Source: Chiua virens
Lineage: Eukaryota; Basidiomycota; Agaricomycetes; Boletales; Boletaceae
DNA length: 64,000 nucleotides
Direction of reading: 5' to 3'
Assembly (NCBI GenBank): GCA_019787685.1
Contig: JAHNUO010000006.1
Span: 124,001-188,000, forward strand
In this document: positions 32,801-44,570 of the stretch, piece by piece
How positions within the stretch are numbered: the stretch's first letter is position 1
Layout: each line of letters begins with the position of its first letter
The notes under the pieces: generated by a model
Told to the model about the DNA's origin: nothing
Databases searched by the model: none
Seen by the model: only the letters and a program-made list of their open reading frames with translations
Made by a program: the position numbers and the translations under genes

Positions 32801-34480
32801 GCTGATGCATGCCCCTCTGTGCTTGCCCCTGTCCTGCCATTCATAGTATGTAAGTGCTCTGATTGTGAATGGGGTTCCAGAAGGATGCTGATGCATGCCC
32901 CTGTGTGCTTGCCCCTGTCCTGCCATTCATAGGATGTAAGTGCTCTGATTGTGAATGGGGTTCCAGAAGGATGCTGATGCATGCCCCTGTGTGCTTGCCC
33001 CTGTCCTGCCATTCATAGCGAGTAAGTGCTCTAATTGTGAATGGGGTTCCAGAAGGATGCTGATGCATGCCCCTCTGTGCTTGCCCCTGTCCTGCCATTC
33101 ATAGCGAGTAAGTGCTCTGATTGTGAATGGGGTTCCAGAAGGATGCTGATGCATGCCTCTCTGTGCTTGCCCCTGTCCTGCCATTCATAGCCAGTAAGTG
33201 CTCTGATTGTGAATGGGGTTCCAGAAGGATGCTGATGCATGCCCCTCTGTGCTTGCCCCTGTCCTGCCATTCATAGGGAGTAAGTGCTCTGATTGTGAAT
33301 GGGGTTCCAGAAGGATGCTGATGCATGCCCCTCTGTGCTTGCCCCTGTCCTGCCATTCATAGCCAGTAAGTGCTCTGATTGTGAATGGGGTTCCAGAAGG
33401 ATGCTGATGCATGCCCCTCTGTGCTTGCCCCTGTCCTGCCATTCATAGTCAGTAAGTGCTCTGATTGTGAATGGGGTTCCAGAAGGATGCTGATGCATGC
33501 CCCTCTGTGCTTGCCCCTGTCCTGCCATTCATAGGGAGTAAGTGCTCTGATTGTGAATGGGGTTCCAGAAGGATGCTGATGCATGCCCCTCTGTGCTTGC
33601 CCCTGTCCTGCCATTCATAGGGTGTAAGTTTTCTGACTGTGAATGAGCTTCCAGCAGGATGCTGATCTGTACTGTTTATCATAACTTCCTTCATAATGTC
33701 TATAATAGCTGGTATGTATTTCACTTCATTTAACTTCATTCATTATTTGACATTCTATAGGATGTAAGCATTTATATCTCCTTTGATTTTCAAATATTTT
33801 AATCCCTATTTATTTTGATTCATCAGACGGTATGAGCAATTTCTCATTTTGCTTCATATGCCTTATGTTTTATAGGAGGTTTGTCATCTGTTGCATTTCT
33901 TGCAGTATAAATAATGATATCAACTTCATAGATTTTGCAGGCCTCTCATGTATGTTGATCCATTTTAGTCTTCTATTTAGTCTTCTGATTTTCTTTTTCA
34001 ATCAATTAATATACAATATCCTCAGCCCTATATTCCTCTTGATCACAGTGCACTGGCAAGAAAGTGCACATCCATTGTGAGTATGATTTTATAATCCCAG
34101 TCTACCTACTATTTTATTCCATAATTCAGTCTTCTTTGCAAGATGCTACTGCATGGCACACAGCACTTCATTTAGGCATTGGTCAGTTTTCTCAGTGCCA
34201 AATTCAGTAACTATCTCCATTAACATTTGTAGCCATTGCCATTATCCTGGAGCATTCATTCTTCTTACACCAGAAAGGTGTTCAAGACCCAATCATGGTA
34301 GCAACCCAGCTTTATGAATCATCTGAAACAATCCACAAAGTCAAGAAAGCAGTCTCTGAGCTTATTTCTCAACATGACTTTAAGGATAGAAAGAAAATGG
34401 CAGAGCTCCTTTTGCATCTGATTTCTAAGAATCTTATTTGTAAGTCATCTGCCCTTTTGGTCATCATGAACAACTTTTGA
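29877..34480 (+). CDS. P-loop GTPase with embedded micro-exon array, unit C
   Basis: Near-identical paralogue of the unit B gene: Pro/Glu-rich N-terminal repeats with a longer repeat block than in B, P-loop GRANAGKT, FHDSQGFEAG, FTKCD, and the helical region to GSWFPHLQ at about 31408. Then come the 86-bp array with only 25 triplets, the diverged introns, and the C-terminal exons (SSLQDATAWHTALHLGI, IAIILEHSFFLHQKG) to 34480. Differences from B in the conserved exons are few and mostly single substitutions (for example LAAEEMF against LSAEEMF), so both copies may still be expressed. The array content is completely different. Confidence 0.75.
31557..33623 (+). repeat. 86-bp intron/micro-exon array, unit C
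   Basis: There are 24 intervals of 86 bp with 25 triplets at 31557 + 86n: TAT 4, CCA 4, TCA 4, GGA 3, CGA 3, CTT 2, GAT 2, GGT 2, GAA 1. TCA, CGA and GGT do not occur in unit B, and AGA occurs only in B. All intron bodies carry the G variant at position 62. Interval 7 (after the GGT at 32073) begins GTAAGTTTTCTGACTG, the form otherwise seen only in the terminal intron of each array, which looks like a gene-conversion patch. Confidence 0.85.
33624..33950 (+). other. Diverged introns with single-codon exons, 3' flank of array, unit C
   Basis: Same layout as 13393-13718. The single codons are CTG (33709-33711), GAT, ACG (33827-33829, ATG in unit B) and an exon starting GAG. The one difference between units in the codons is M/T. 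Confidence 0.65.
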
Positions 34481-34948
34481 AATTATGTATATTAGCTACA
34501 AATGTCACCAAGTGAAATAGTCGCTCTTATAAGGCTTACAATATGCTTGTACATATATGCTTTGGCAGAGATATAGTGTGTTGAATTAGTTTGGAACCAC
34601 CCCATGTACTAGTAGTTGAAGACCAAAGGTCACAAGTGCAAAGGATCAGGCTAAATAAAATATCACAAGTTGTGGGAAAACAATGTATGTTCATGATTTA
34701 TTGGAATGTACAGACTGTGGCTCAAATAACTGTCCCAATGTTTGCATGGTTTTCACTGAATGCAACAAAATGTGGTAACCACTGAATGTTACCCAAACCT
34801 GTGGGTGTGTATGAAATATAGTACTTACCCTTGGCTTTCTATTAGATCAAGGGTCAAAGGATTTAAACAAGATTTGATGAAATGGCAATCATTTCAAAAT
34901 GATCACTTATTGGGTCAGTTTTTTTGACTTTATACTAATCTAAATATT
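34481..34948. other. AT-rich intergenic or intronic stretch, unit C
   Basis: Counterpart of 14250-14717; no gene seen. Confidence 0.4.
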
Positions 34949-35316
34949 TAGTGCTTGGTATGACCCTATTTGGCCTTGATAACTGCTTCAAGCCTTCTGG
35001 GCATGCTTTTAATCCAATTCTGACACTTTTCTGCAGAAATATTCTCCTACTCCTCTCCTAACCTTTCCTATAGTTGATGAACTCCTTTAGGAGCACTTTT
35101 ATAAGGTGAAATACATCTCTTGAGGTGATTCCAGGTATGTTCAATGGGACTGAGGTCTGGAGACTGTGTAGGCTAATGCAGAAACCTATTCCCTTCATTT
35201 TCAAACCAAATCTAAGCTCTTTTAGAGCTATGCTTGGGATCATTATCTTGTTGAGAGAGCTAGAGATAGGTTTTATAATGATGGTGAGATTTACATAATT
35301 CTCTGGAGTCATCTCT
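34949..35316 (-). pseudogene. Decayed Tc1/mariner transposase C-terminus, unit C
   Basis: Same relic as at 14718-15085, with the same breaks, so it was inherited through the segmental duplication. Confidence 0.7.
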
Positions 35317-35640
35317 TGGTTTATATACTACTATACATCTTTGTATCTATGTGTCTAGGGCTATGCTAGAGATAAGAGTCCATTATGCCATTGGCAGAGA
35401 TAAGGTATGAGTTGAGGTGAGTCAGAATGACTATAGGAATGAGGATGAGGTGGAGCACACAGCTTGTGTAGCAGAATGGAAGATCAGAAATGAAATGGAA
35501 GTAACATGCTTCTAACATAAGGTGTGGTGAAGTTGTGAAATGGAAAAGGGATATGGCATAGATCTAGATGCAAAAGGAGATAACTTATTAGTTCATGAGG
35601 AAATTAAATAGTTGTTTGTGGAATGAATTGTTGAAATGGG

Positions 35641-35642
35641 TA
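35641..35642. other. Empty Tc1 target site (TA) matching the unit B insertion
   Basis: GAAATGGGTAATTGTAAC here, where unit B reads GAAATGGGTA, then the Tc1 element, then TAATTGTAAC. This is a clean pre-insertion site. Confidence 0.95.
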
Positions 35643-36066
35643 ATTGTAACAAAGGCCATCAGCTAATAGAGATCAAGGAGATTACTAATGGAGGAGTGGA
35701 GATGAGTAAGGGTCTGAGTAATACAGGAGTCAGGAAAATAAATAACTGGATATAGTTGGATATGTGTGAATGCCAGAGTTGTGCTCCTAAGTACAGTAGT
35801 ATATAAACCCCAAGACACTCCAGAACACTTCAGTTAAATCCTCTTGGAGATTCCCTATCTATTCTCAGCAGGAGTTGCCAATGACTGCTTTGCTCATCTT
35901 CTGTTAGAGACCATGTGACTCAGAGGTAGCCAACTCCAGATCTCCAGAGTTGTAGCATTGGATGGGACTTGGCTTCACTGTGTGTGGTGTGCCCTTGTCA
36001 CAGTCTGTCCCTGTATTTACAGACATGCAGAGAATGGAGGTTGAAGTATGTAGGACTCAACACATA

Positions 36067-37658
36067 CAGTGAGCAACAAAACCGTTCCAATAACTAACCC
36101 TAACGCAGTGCGCGAAGCGCACTGCAAACACCTGTGGGAATGTCGCTTAGTAGTAGTGGGACCAAATGATGTACACACCCTTGGCTACAAATCGGTCCCT
36201 GGGTCATGTGATTTGACCCAGGGGTGGTGGAGATATGACCATTTTAAATCACTCATGTCATTGGAACAGTTTTGTTGCTGATATTAGGGGTATTGCAAAT
36301 TAGTATGAAGTGTATCCTCCTTTGGCCTTGATGACCTCCTGAACCCTTCTAGGCATGCTCTCAATCAATCTCTGACACTCCCCAACCTCAATCTTGTACC
36401 ACACTTCCTGAATCCTCTCCCAAAGTTCCAATATACCCTTGGCTGGCTCAGGATATTCTGCAAGCCTTCTTTTGAGGAGAAACCATAGATGTTCTATGGG
36501 GTTAAGGTCTGGAGACTGAGCAGGCCATACCATGACCTCATATCCATGCTCTTTAAACCACTCCTTGGCCCTCCTACTGGTATGTTTGGGGTCATTATCC
36601 TGCTGGAAAATAATGTCCTCTGGGATAAATCCATAATCCACAAGGGTTTTTTGGAGTTCATCCTCCAAAATCTGCAGATAAAGGTTAGCATCCATCTTAC
36701 CATCAATCCTACAAGCCATCCCAACACCTTCCCAGGTCATACAACCCCATAACATGACTGATCCTCTTCCAAACTTGACTGTACCCTCCACAAGTCTATC
36801 ACTGAGGCCCTTTCCTGGCTTTTGCCATGCCCATTTCCTACCATCTGACCCAATGCGATTAATCTTGGTCTCATATGACCATATAACTCACTTCCAATCA
36901 TCCACAGTCCAGTCCTGATGGCTCAAAGCAAAATCTAATCTTTCTCTCCTATGGCGCTTGAGAAGAAGAGGGTGTTTCTTCTTTACTACAGCCTTCATAC
37001 CAGCTTTCTTCAAGTGACGACGGATGGTCTGGGGAGAGATGGGATGGTTCTTGACATCCTGAAGAGTCTTGGTGACCTGAACAGTATTTTCAGCCTTTCC
37101 AGTACCAAGAAGTCAAATGGCATGTCACATATCAGTGGGAGAAATGATGGATGGACAATCACCAGTGGCTTTGGGAAGGTTGGGACAGTGTTCAGTGCGA
37201 ATACGCCTGATGGTAGAGTTACTGAATCCAGTAGAAGTGAAGATCTGACGAGTTGTTTGACCAAATTCCAAGAAAGCAATAACTTGGTTGATTTGATCAG
37301 TGGAAAGAGATTTCATGGTGAAAGAAGTGGTAAAAGGAATGGTGTTTGGCTGTGTTTATGTCTTGTTGAACTGTTTATCCATCACATGACTCAATGCTGA
37401 CATAATATCCCAGTGCAACATATGAGTTCTGTGTTTCAATATGACAGCAACAAAACTGTTCCAATGACATGAGTGATTTAAAATGGTCATATCTCCACCA
37501 CCCCTGGGCCAAATCACATGACCCAGGGACCGATTTGTAGCCAAGGGTGTGTACATCATTTGGGCCCACTACTACTAAGCGAGATTCCCACAGGTGTTTG
37601 CAGTGCGCTTCGCGCACTGCGTCAGGGTTAGTTATTGGAACAGTTTTGTTGCCCACTG
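36067..37658. mobile_element. Tc1/mariner element, unit C copy
   Basis: A 1592-bp element flanked by TA (36065-36066 and 37659-37660), with 214-bp inverted repeats at 36067-36280 and 37445-37658. Same family as the unit B element and about 97% alike by eye. It sits 420-430 bp further along the unit, at a TA that is unoccupied in unit B (17408-17409). Confidence 0.95.
36300..37316 (-). pseudogene. Tc1/mariner transposase, unit C, inactivated
   Basis: It keeps the 10-residue segment lost in unit B. Its lesions are CGA to TGA in the HAIRLLG segment (about 37115), CGA to TGA just before VIWS (about 36893), and the first catalytic Asp changed to Tyr (VIWSYETK, about 36878). The FQQDNDPKHTS and SPDLNPIEHLW motifs remain. 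The protein cannot be functional. Confidence 0.85.
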
Positions 37659-37660
37659 TA

Positions 37661-38156
37661 AATTGGAGTTGAGCAGAGTAAAGACTGTCAAGGTCTTCTT
37701 GGAGTGTTTGGAGTGAGTCATAGAAATAAACTAACATTCAGACTGAAGTTACAATTGAAGTAACTATGATTTATATACTTGGAGGAAACAGAATGATTAG
37801 TCACAGAGCAAGGAGATGAATAATACAGAGAAATGGAGAATGACTAAATGCTGAGTGAGACAGATATCAGGAAACTACATAACTGGAGGTAATTTGGGTA
37901 CTGAGGAAGCTGGAGCTGTGCTTGTAAGCGAGACACAGGTTTATGTACTAAACAAAAAGAGGAAACATATACATAACAGAAGTCCAGGGTCACGGAGTTG
38001 CATCCTGAGGGAGATCAACCCAGAGTTAACGTCTAAGATGGTCAGAGTTGTATCTGGAGGAACAGAGACAGAAATGGTATATGACATCTTCACTCTTCTA
38101 CATCATTCAGTAAGTCTTGATCACAACAACTTACATAACTCTTAACCAAGTTTGGG
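37661..38156. other. Non-coding stretch, unit C
   Basis: Counterpart of 17410-17907; no gene seen. Confidence 0.5.
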
Positions 38157-38423
38157 TTGTTTCACTGTAGATATACATGTAAGAAGCAGTCTGGGGACTC
38201 AACTGTACATTATAGCCCCATTCAAGTTGAGCTTTGCCAATCTGAAGCAAACAGGAGTGGACATGAACACCATTTCAATATCAAAGGATGGGACAAGCAT
38301 TTGGGACATCAACTTGCTGTCAATGTGGAACATGGATACTGGTACAGGCAGCAGATGTTGTCACTTCAAGTTGACTTGGAAAAAGGCATTTTGGCTTACC
38401 CTCCAAGGCTTGAAATGTTCTAA
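38157..38423 (+). CDS. Unknown ORF or last exon, unit C
   Basis: Counterpart of 17908-18204, with a 36-bp in-frame deletion between two GGATGG/ATGGGG-like repeats. Not recognised. Confidence 0.25.
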   Translation: MFHCRYTCKKQSGDSTVHYSPIQVELCQSEANRSGHEHHFNIKGWDKHLGHQLAVNVEHGYWYRQQMLSLQVDLEKGILAYPPRLEMF

Positions 38424-38556
38424 CCACAATCACAGGGCATATCACACGTAGGCATCATTACAAGTGATATCAACATACAATGCATCTAGCAATACACATA
38501 AAACGAACAGAAACGCAAGAAACACCGCGCGTACAGAAAAGTAACAACATTCCAGT

Positions 38557-41500
38557 TTACGGGCGCGATGCAGGAGAGGTAGTGACCGTAGGCGGCATGG
38601 TCTTGACCGGAACGAGAGCGCGATTGTCGATCGCAATACCTAGCGACGGATCAGTACGCGCAGAGAAGAGAAAGCTAGTGCGGGCATACTCTGAGTCGCA
38701 TTTGCGGTCTTGTAAATACCGATCAACCGATGGCTCAGTTCAAACATATCGTTTCTGCCAGATGAGTCAGCGAGCGCGACAAGAGTAAAGAGGGATCCAC
38801 GAACCTCAGGGAGATGATAATGAATTGTGCGTTTTTGGTCCGATCTTTGATGTAGTTGGCAACGATCGACACGTTGCGGAAGTCGAGCGCAGCGTCGATC
38901 TCGTCCATAAAGTACAGAGGAGTTGGCTACAGACAGCGGGGTGGACCGTCGGTACCTTTATGCACGCACAACCATGGCGCTTACCTTGAAGACGTGCAGT
39001 GCAAACACGAGGGCCAGAGAACTAAGAGTCTACAGATACGTGAGTTTTTGACAGCAACGAGACTGGAAGTAACCTACCTTTTCACCACCGGAGAGATTAG
39101 AGATATTTTTCCAGCTCTTCTTGGGTGGCATCACGCTGAAGATGATCCCTTCCGAAAACGGATCCATGCTGTCCACCAGCTCCAGTTCCGCATTCCCTCC
39201 AAGGGTGATCATCTATTCGAAAGTAGAGTCACACTCGCGTGCTTCAGGAACGAATCGAAACACGAACCTGATACATCTCCTTGAGTTTCAAAGAGATCAT
39301 ATTAAAGCCAGCCATGAACTCGTCCAAACGCTGTTTCCTGAGATTATCGTACTTTTGTTTCTGTGCGTCGCGGGCATCAGTGATCTGATCGAGGTCTTTA
39401 GCACGACGGAGGAATTCTTCCTCGCGTTTCTTGTAATCCTTGAGTACGGTCAAGTCAGGCTTGGCGCTGCTCAGTTTTTCTATTGCGTGAAGATCAGTAT
39501 GGAATTGCGGCAGGAAGAATGAGCTGTTCACCGTCCAGATACTCGGAGTCAGCGACTAGGTCGCGCTTTCGGAATTGAGTGAGTTCGTCGACGCTGTAGA
39601 TGTGCAACTCGTTTGAGGATTCACGTTTTGATGGTTTCTTGGGTGGCGGGTCTCCTGATTCCCGTTTGACCTGCGGTGAGGAGGGCTCACCGTCTATTGG
39701 TGCTGCCTCTGCCTCGTCCTCGTCCTCGTCGTCGCTACATTCCTGTATCAGTCAAGTGCTCATAAAACTCCAGGGAAACTCACTCGATCTCCTCTAGCCT
39801 CAGCTTATCGTGCTCCAGTTGCCAGTGCTGCAGCGCATCCTCGTTCTCATTGGCCTCCTTTCTCACATCGTTTAGCTTCTGCGTCAACTCCATCTAACCG
39901 AGACATCAGGACGTTCGTGCGCGATATCTAAATCATACATACCTCTTTTTTTCTGAATTCTTGTATCTCTTCCCGCTTCTCCTCCAGCTGCGTCTTGAGT
40001 GCGTCCAAGTCGTCCCTCGAATGCTCCGCTGCCGTTTGCGCAGCTTCTACCTTGACCTTGAGCTTCTCCAAGTACTCGCCCACCTCCTCCAGCTGCGTTT
40101 CCAATTGCTTGATCTCCTCGTCCGCCTCTGCCACAACAGTGGTGTTCCCCTTGATCGCTGACGCGTGCTTAACCACGTCCTTTTCAGCCTTGGCTTTCCC
40201 CACCTCCGCCTTCGTGATCTCGTCGTTGGCGAGGTTGACGTGTAGCTTGATACCGTCGACGGTGGAACGTTGTTTGAGCAGTCGCGATCCACCAATATCG
40301 AGGATCTTCTTCTCGAGCTCCTTGATTGCGTCCTCGATTTTGCCCGATTTTCCCTGGAGTTCCTCTAGCTCGGCCGTCGCGGACGCAATCTCCCCTTCGA
40401 GGGCCTCGATCCGTGCCATGTCCCGAGCATCGGGCTTGCTCTGTACCCTAATACGGTAAACCAATGAGCGCTCCGGTCCAACGCCAACAGAAACAAGAAA
40501 AAGCACGTCAAGCTATGACAGATATACGCACCTGAGGTCACGCACCCGCTTCTCTGCCTCCTCGAGTCGCTTCCGTCCATTATTCACTGCCATCGTCAGC
40601 TTCTCCACGTCCATGTCTAGCTGCGGTCCTGAGAGTGCCAACCTCTCGCCCTCACTCTCCAATGCCCTAAGCGCTCTGATCACTTCTTCGAGCTCCCTTG
40701 CTGCAGTGTCACTTTCTTGTTCAAACTGCCTCAGCACCTCTGGTCTGACCACATCCGCTGCCAACCTGGAGCTCATCGCCCCGCGCGCGACATGGTTCCC
40801 ACCACCCGACATCGTACCCGACGCATCGATCAGCTGGCCCGCGAGCGTGACGACACGCCACCGCCTCGAACCACCGAACGCGATCCGGTTAGCCTGCTCT
40901 AGATCGTCTGCGACGAGCGCGTTCCCAACAGCCTTGTAAAACGCCGGTAAGAACTTGGGATCTTTAGGCTTGATGAGGTCATATAGCCGCGGGACATTTT
41001 CGGGCGTCTGGATACGTTCGTGAATGCGGTCGGAGGGAAGCTTCTCGAGCACCATGAAGGAAGCCCGACCGACGTTTTGCGACCGGAGAAAGTCGATGCA
41101 GGCTTGTCCCTGAGCCACAGTGTCGACGACCATATTGTGGAGTGCACCACAAGCAGTAGAGATCGCGACGTCGTACTTGTCAGGAATCGTACCGAGAGTG
41201 CCTAAGCGACCCTACAGGAACCCTGATTCTGCATATCTGAAAGGTGAGGAACAGAAAGTACGTACGTGGAAACCGTCGATGCGCCCGGTCTGCTTGAGAC
41301 GGGTGAGGGAATCAAGAACCTTGTTTTGCGATGTACTGGCCGCTTGAGATGCCTTGGCTTCCTCGGTTCTCTGTCGAAGAGAGGACGATGTGCCCCGCAA
41401 TTCTTGTACCTGTGCCTGAGCAGCCTGCAAACACGAACGGTCGTGAGTGAGTGATGGCGTGTCGCGTAGGTTACGAGCGCGTACATGGAAGTTCTTCTCG

Positions 41501-44500
41501 TGAGCCTGTAGTTCCTTCTGCAAATTTACCTTTGTGGCCTTCAGGCTGTTTAACTCTTCGAGCTACAACGCAAAATCATTCTCGAGTTAAATTCTCGATC
41601 GTAAGAGAGACTAACCTTGGCCTGTTGCGATGCCTGTTGCTGCTCAAGATCTTCTTGAGAATTCTTGACCGCGTCCTTGACACCGGCAGCTTTCTTCGTC
41701 AATGCATCCTTCTCGCTCGTCGCTATATCGATTTCTGCCTTCTTCTTATTGATCTTCGTAGTCCACGGCTGAAGGTCTTTCTGCTTGATCTCAATCTGGT
41801 CGTGGAATACTTGCGTCTTGTCTGTTGCAAGTGCTGTGTTCATCAGGCCAGAGAGGATACACACATAATAACATACCTTTCAAGCTATCTCGAATATTTT
41901 CAAGGACGTCCTCTTCCTTCCTGAGCTGCGCCTCATGTTCCTCGATCTCTGCGCGTTTGCGTGCAATTTTGGCTGTGCTCTCTTCGATCGTGCGTTCAGC
42001 CGCGGCCTTCGCCTGTTCATCCTGTGGACGGAGTCGGACTACATCAGAGGATGATATGCAACAACAAAAGAGATGTGAACCTCCTGCAGCGTCTTCTTCA
42101 GTTTCTTTGCCTTAGTATTAGCATGCTTGCGCCGTTCTTCGAGCCCGACGGCTTGCTTCTCATGCCCAGTCTGGTCTTTGACGGCATCTTCAGCAGCAGT
42201 TTTCACTTCCTGATAAGGTGAGATACCTGACTGAGCGGTCGAATCTAGAAGAGATCATGAACGACGACGAACCTCGTATGCCTTCGCACGTTCCTCAAAG
42301 TGTTTCTCCAACATCTCCAAGTGGGTAATATCGTCTCTGTTCCTCTCCGTCTCTGCGTCCAGCTCCTTCTGGTACTTTGACTATACAGCAATCTCATCAG
42401 CAGACAGATGCAACACTAACGTCAAAGTACTCACAATCTGCGACTTAAGCCTAGCTTCTTGCTCCAAGCACTTCCAGAGGTACCATTGCCAGAGTCGACT
42501 CTGCGCTCTCACATGGTCGTTAAATAAGCTCAGGTAATCCAATGCCTCCTTCCTTTGCGCCTCAAGTGCATTCTTCTCCCGTTCGACGATGCGTAACCGG
42601 TTCAGCTTCTCGACTCGTTGTTCAGTGAGAGTCTCGACTGCCGCAAGTGCTTCGTCGATCGGGGTTTTGTACGAGGAGGTACCGATGATGTCTTCAAGGT
42701 ACTCGAGCAGTCCGTCTTCATGTTCGTTCTGGGCTTTAGGCTTCATCTGGGCGATCGACTCGACTTCTCCCTGGTTGGTACATAAGTCAAATCGCTTTGA
42801 GTGAGACATTCATTGGCCATGGATTACCTGCAAGATGAGGAACCGCTTGTGGTCGAGATCGATCCCCCGACCTTTCAGGAGCGTCTGAACCTCCGTAAAG
42901 TTACTAGCACATCCATTGATCGTATACTTGCTTGCGTTGTTCTTGTAAGCTATCCGCCCCACCATCAGTTGGGATTTTGGCACTACTTTGTACGCGTCGG
43001 GACCAGGCTAAGTGACTTGTAAGCAAATACAGATCGAATTTTCAAGCAAAACACATACCAAATCAATAATTTCGCGGAAGTATACTTCAACGCGACATTC
43101 ATCGAGATCGGAATACCGAGCTGAGTTATGGATCAGCTCGGATAGTTTGCCTTGTCGCATTTTCGATGCACGGTATCCGAACACGAATAAAAGCGCGTCG
43201 ATGGTGTTTGATTTACCTGAGCCATTGGGACCGACTATCGATGAGAAGGACTGATCACGGAGATGATAAGTATGGTCAACTCTCGAACAATCTACGAGAC
43301 GCGTACCTTGTGGAACGGTCCAATTTCTTGTCTTCCTGCGTAGCTCTTGAAATTGACCAATACCATTTTGTGAATGACTAATCGACATTTTGGTCCTTCT
43401 TCAACGGGAGGAGGTTGCGGTTGTGGTTGCGGTCTGACTCTGGGCTCCAAGAGGGATTGCTCTTCTTCATCCTCCATTGGTGCCGCCAGTTTCGGAGTCC
43501 CAGACGGCTGAGCGGGGGAAAAGATTTTGTTGGGATCTTGTCGTTTAGTGCGGCGCGGAGTAGCCTTGTATTGCTGATCAAAGCCATCTAGGCCATCCTC
43601 TTCTTCGGCCGCTGCTACCTGTTGTTCAGGCGTAGGATCTTTTCGGGGTGTGGCAAGGGCAGACTTGCGCGGTCGCGGGGTCGAGACGTTATCCTCCTCG
43701 TCGTCCTCCGAATAGAATAGCCTATTGGCAGAGTTGGAAGATGGTTTGGACTGCGACTGCTTCGATGCGGGTTTGCCTGCAGCTGCTTTACGACTTCTAC
43801 TTGTCTGAACCGGGAGAGTGTCTTCATCGTCAGAAATCGTAATCGCGGCCTCTTCGTCTTCGTGTTTCGGCTCTTCCTCGACGTCACTTTCAAGCCTTGG
43901 AACTCTACGAGATGAGCCGGGGATCTTCGTCGTTTTCGATGACGGAGGCTTAGCTGCGGAACGTCGGGTCTTGGATGCTGGGGGAGTGCTCTCTTCTTCT
44001 TCTTCTTCTTCTTCTTCTTCTTCCTTGACCACACGACGAGATCTACCTCTCTGTAAGGACCTTTGCTCTTCCTCCCCCTCTTCCTCCTCGTCTGACTTTC
44101 GTGGTTTCTTCCTGGCAGGAGGTGCGTCGGGTCTACGTCCCTCCACGTCATCATTTTGTTCCCCCTCTGAATCTGAATCTGACCCCTCCTCTGTCTCGGG
44201 GACCTCCTCCAACTTCGGTGTCCCTTTGATCTTCGCACTAGCCTTGGCGCCCCTCGTCCGCTCGGACCCAGCACTCGCGCGTCCCATCGGCGTCGACCCA
44301 GTAGAGGTGGGCTTGGCACGCGTGCGCGAGGACGATGATGTAGGTTTCGTCCTTGACCGAGTCGTGTTTGCTGTCTCGACGTCCGGCTCGTCTTCGGCGA
44401 CCGAGTGGCCGCGCTTTCGTTTGCCAATAGTGGCATCGGAGGGCGTCTCAATCGACCCTGCTGATGTTGGCTGTGCGGATGAGCCGCGTGTTCGGGAGGA

Positions 44501-44515
44501 CCGTCGTGGAGGCAT
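38557..44515 (-). CDS. smc4: SMC4, condensin complex ATPase subunit (intact copy)
   Basis: Start ATG 44515. Exon 1 is 407 codons long: a basic/acidic low-complexity N-terminus with a poly-Glu run, then KMVLVNFKSYAGRQEIGPFHK. After the first intron comes Walker A SSIVGPNGSGKSNT, then RIVEREKNALEAQ-type coiled coil. The hinge has VVDTVAQGQACIDFLRSQN and GGGNHVARGAMSS, and is followed by the second coiled coil. The C-terminal ATPase half has NISNLSGGEK (signature), TLSSLALVFALHVFK, FMDEIDAALDF (Walker B, D-loop) and NAQFIIISLRNDMFELSHRL, ending SPASRP at stop 38557-38559. SMC4 pairs with SMC2 in condensin for chromosome compaction. More than a dozen short introns. Unlike copies A and B I find no frameshift. 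One donor (about 39528) is GTGAAC instead of GTGAGT. Confidence 0.93.
43994..44026. repeat. CTT/GAA trinucleotide run (poly-Glu in SMC4)
   Basis: A run of CTT repeats (GAA on the coding strand) lengthens an acidic stretch of SMC4 in unit C. Units A and B have a shorter mixed CTC/CTT run. It is in frame, so it only changes the number of Glu residues. Confidence 0.8.
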
Positions 44516-44570
44516 TGGTCAATGACTTAATGTTACTTGGTTGACTCTGAGCGACGCGAGATGCTACACG

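Noticed and set aside
31557..33623. Ordinary neutral minisatellite in a single long intron
   Set aside because: Still possible, but variation restricted to the triplet between AG and GT, full conservation of splice signals, and continuation of the 3-nt spacing in unrelated flanking introns argue against it.
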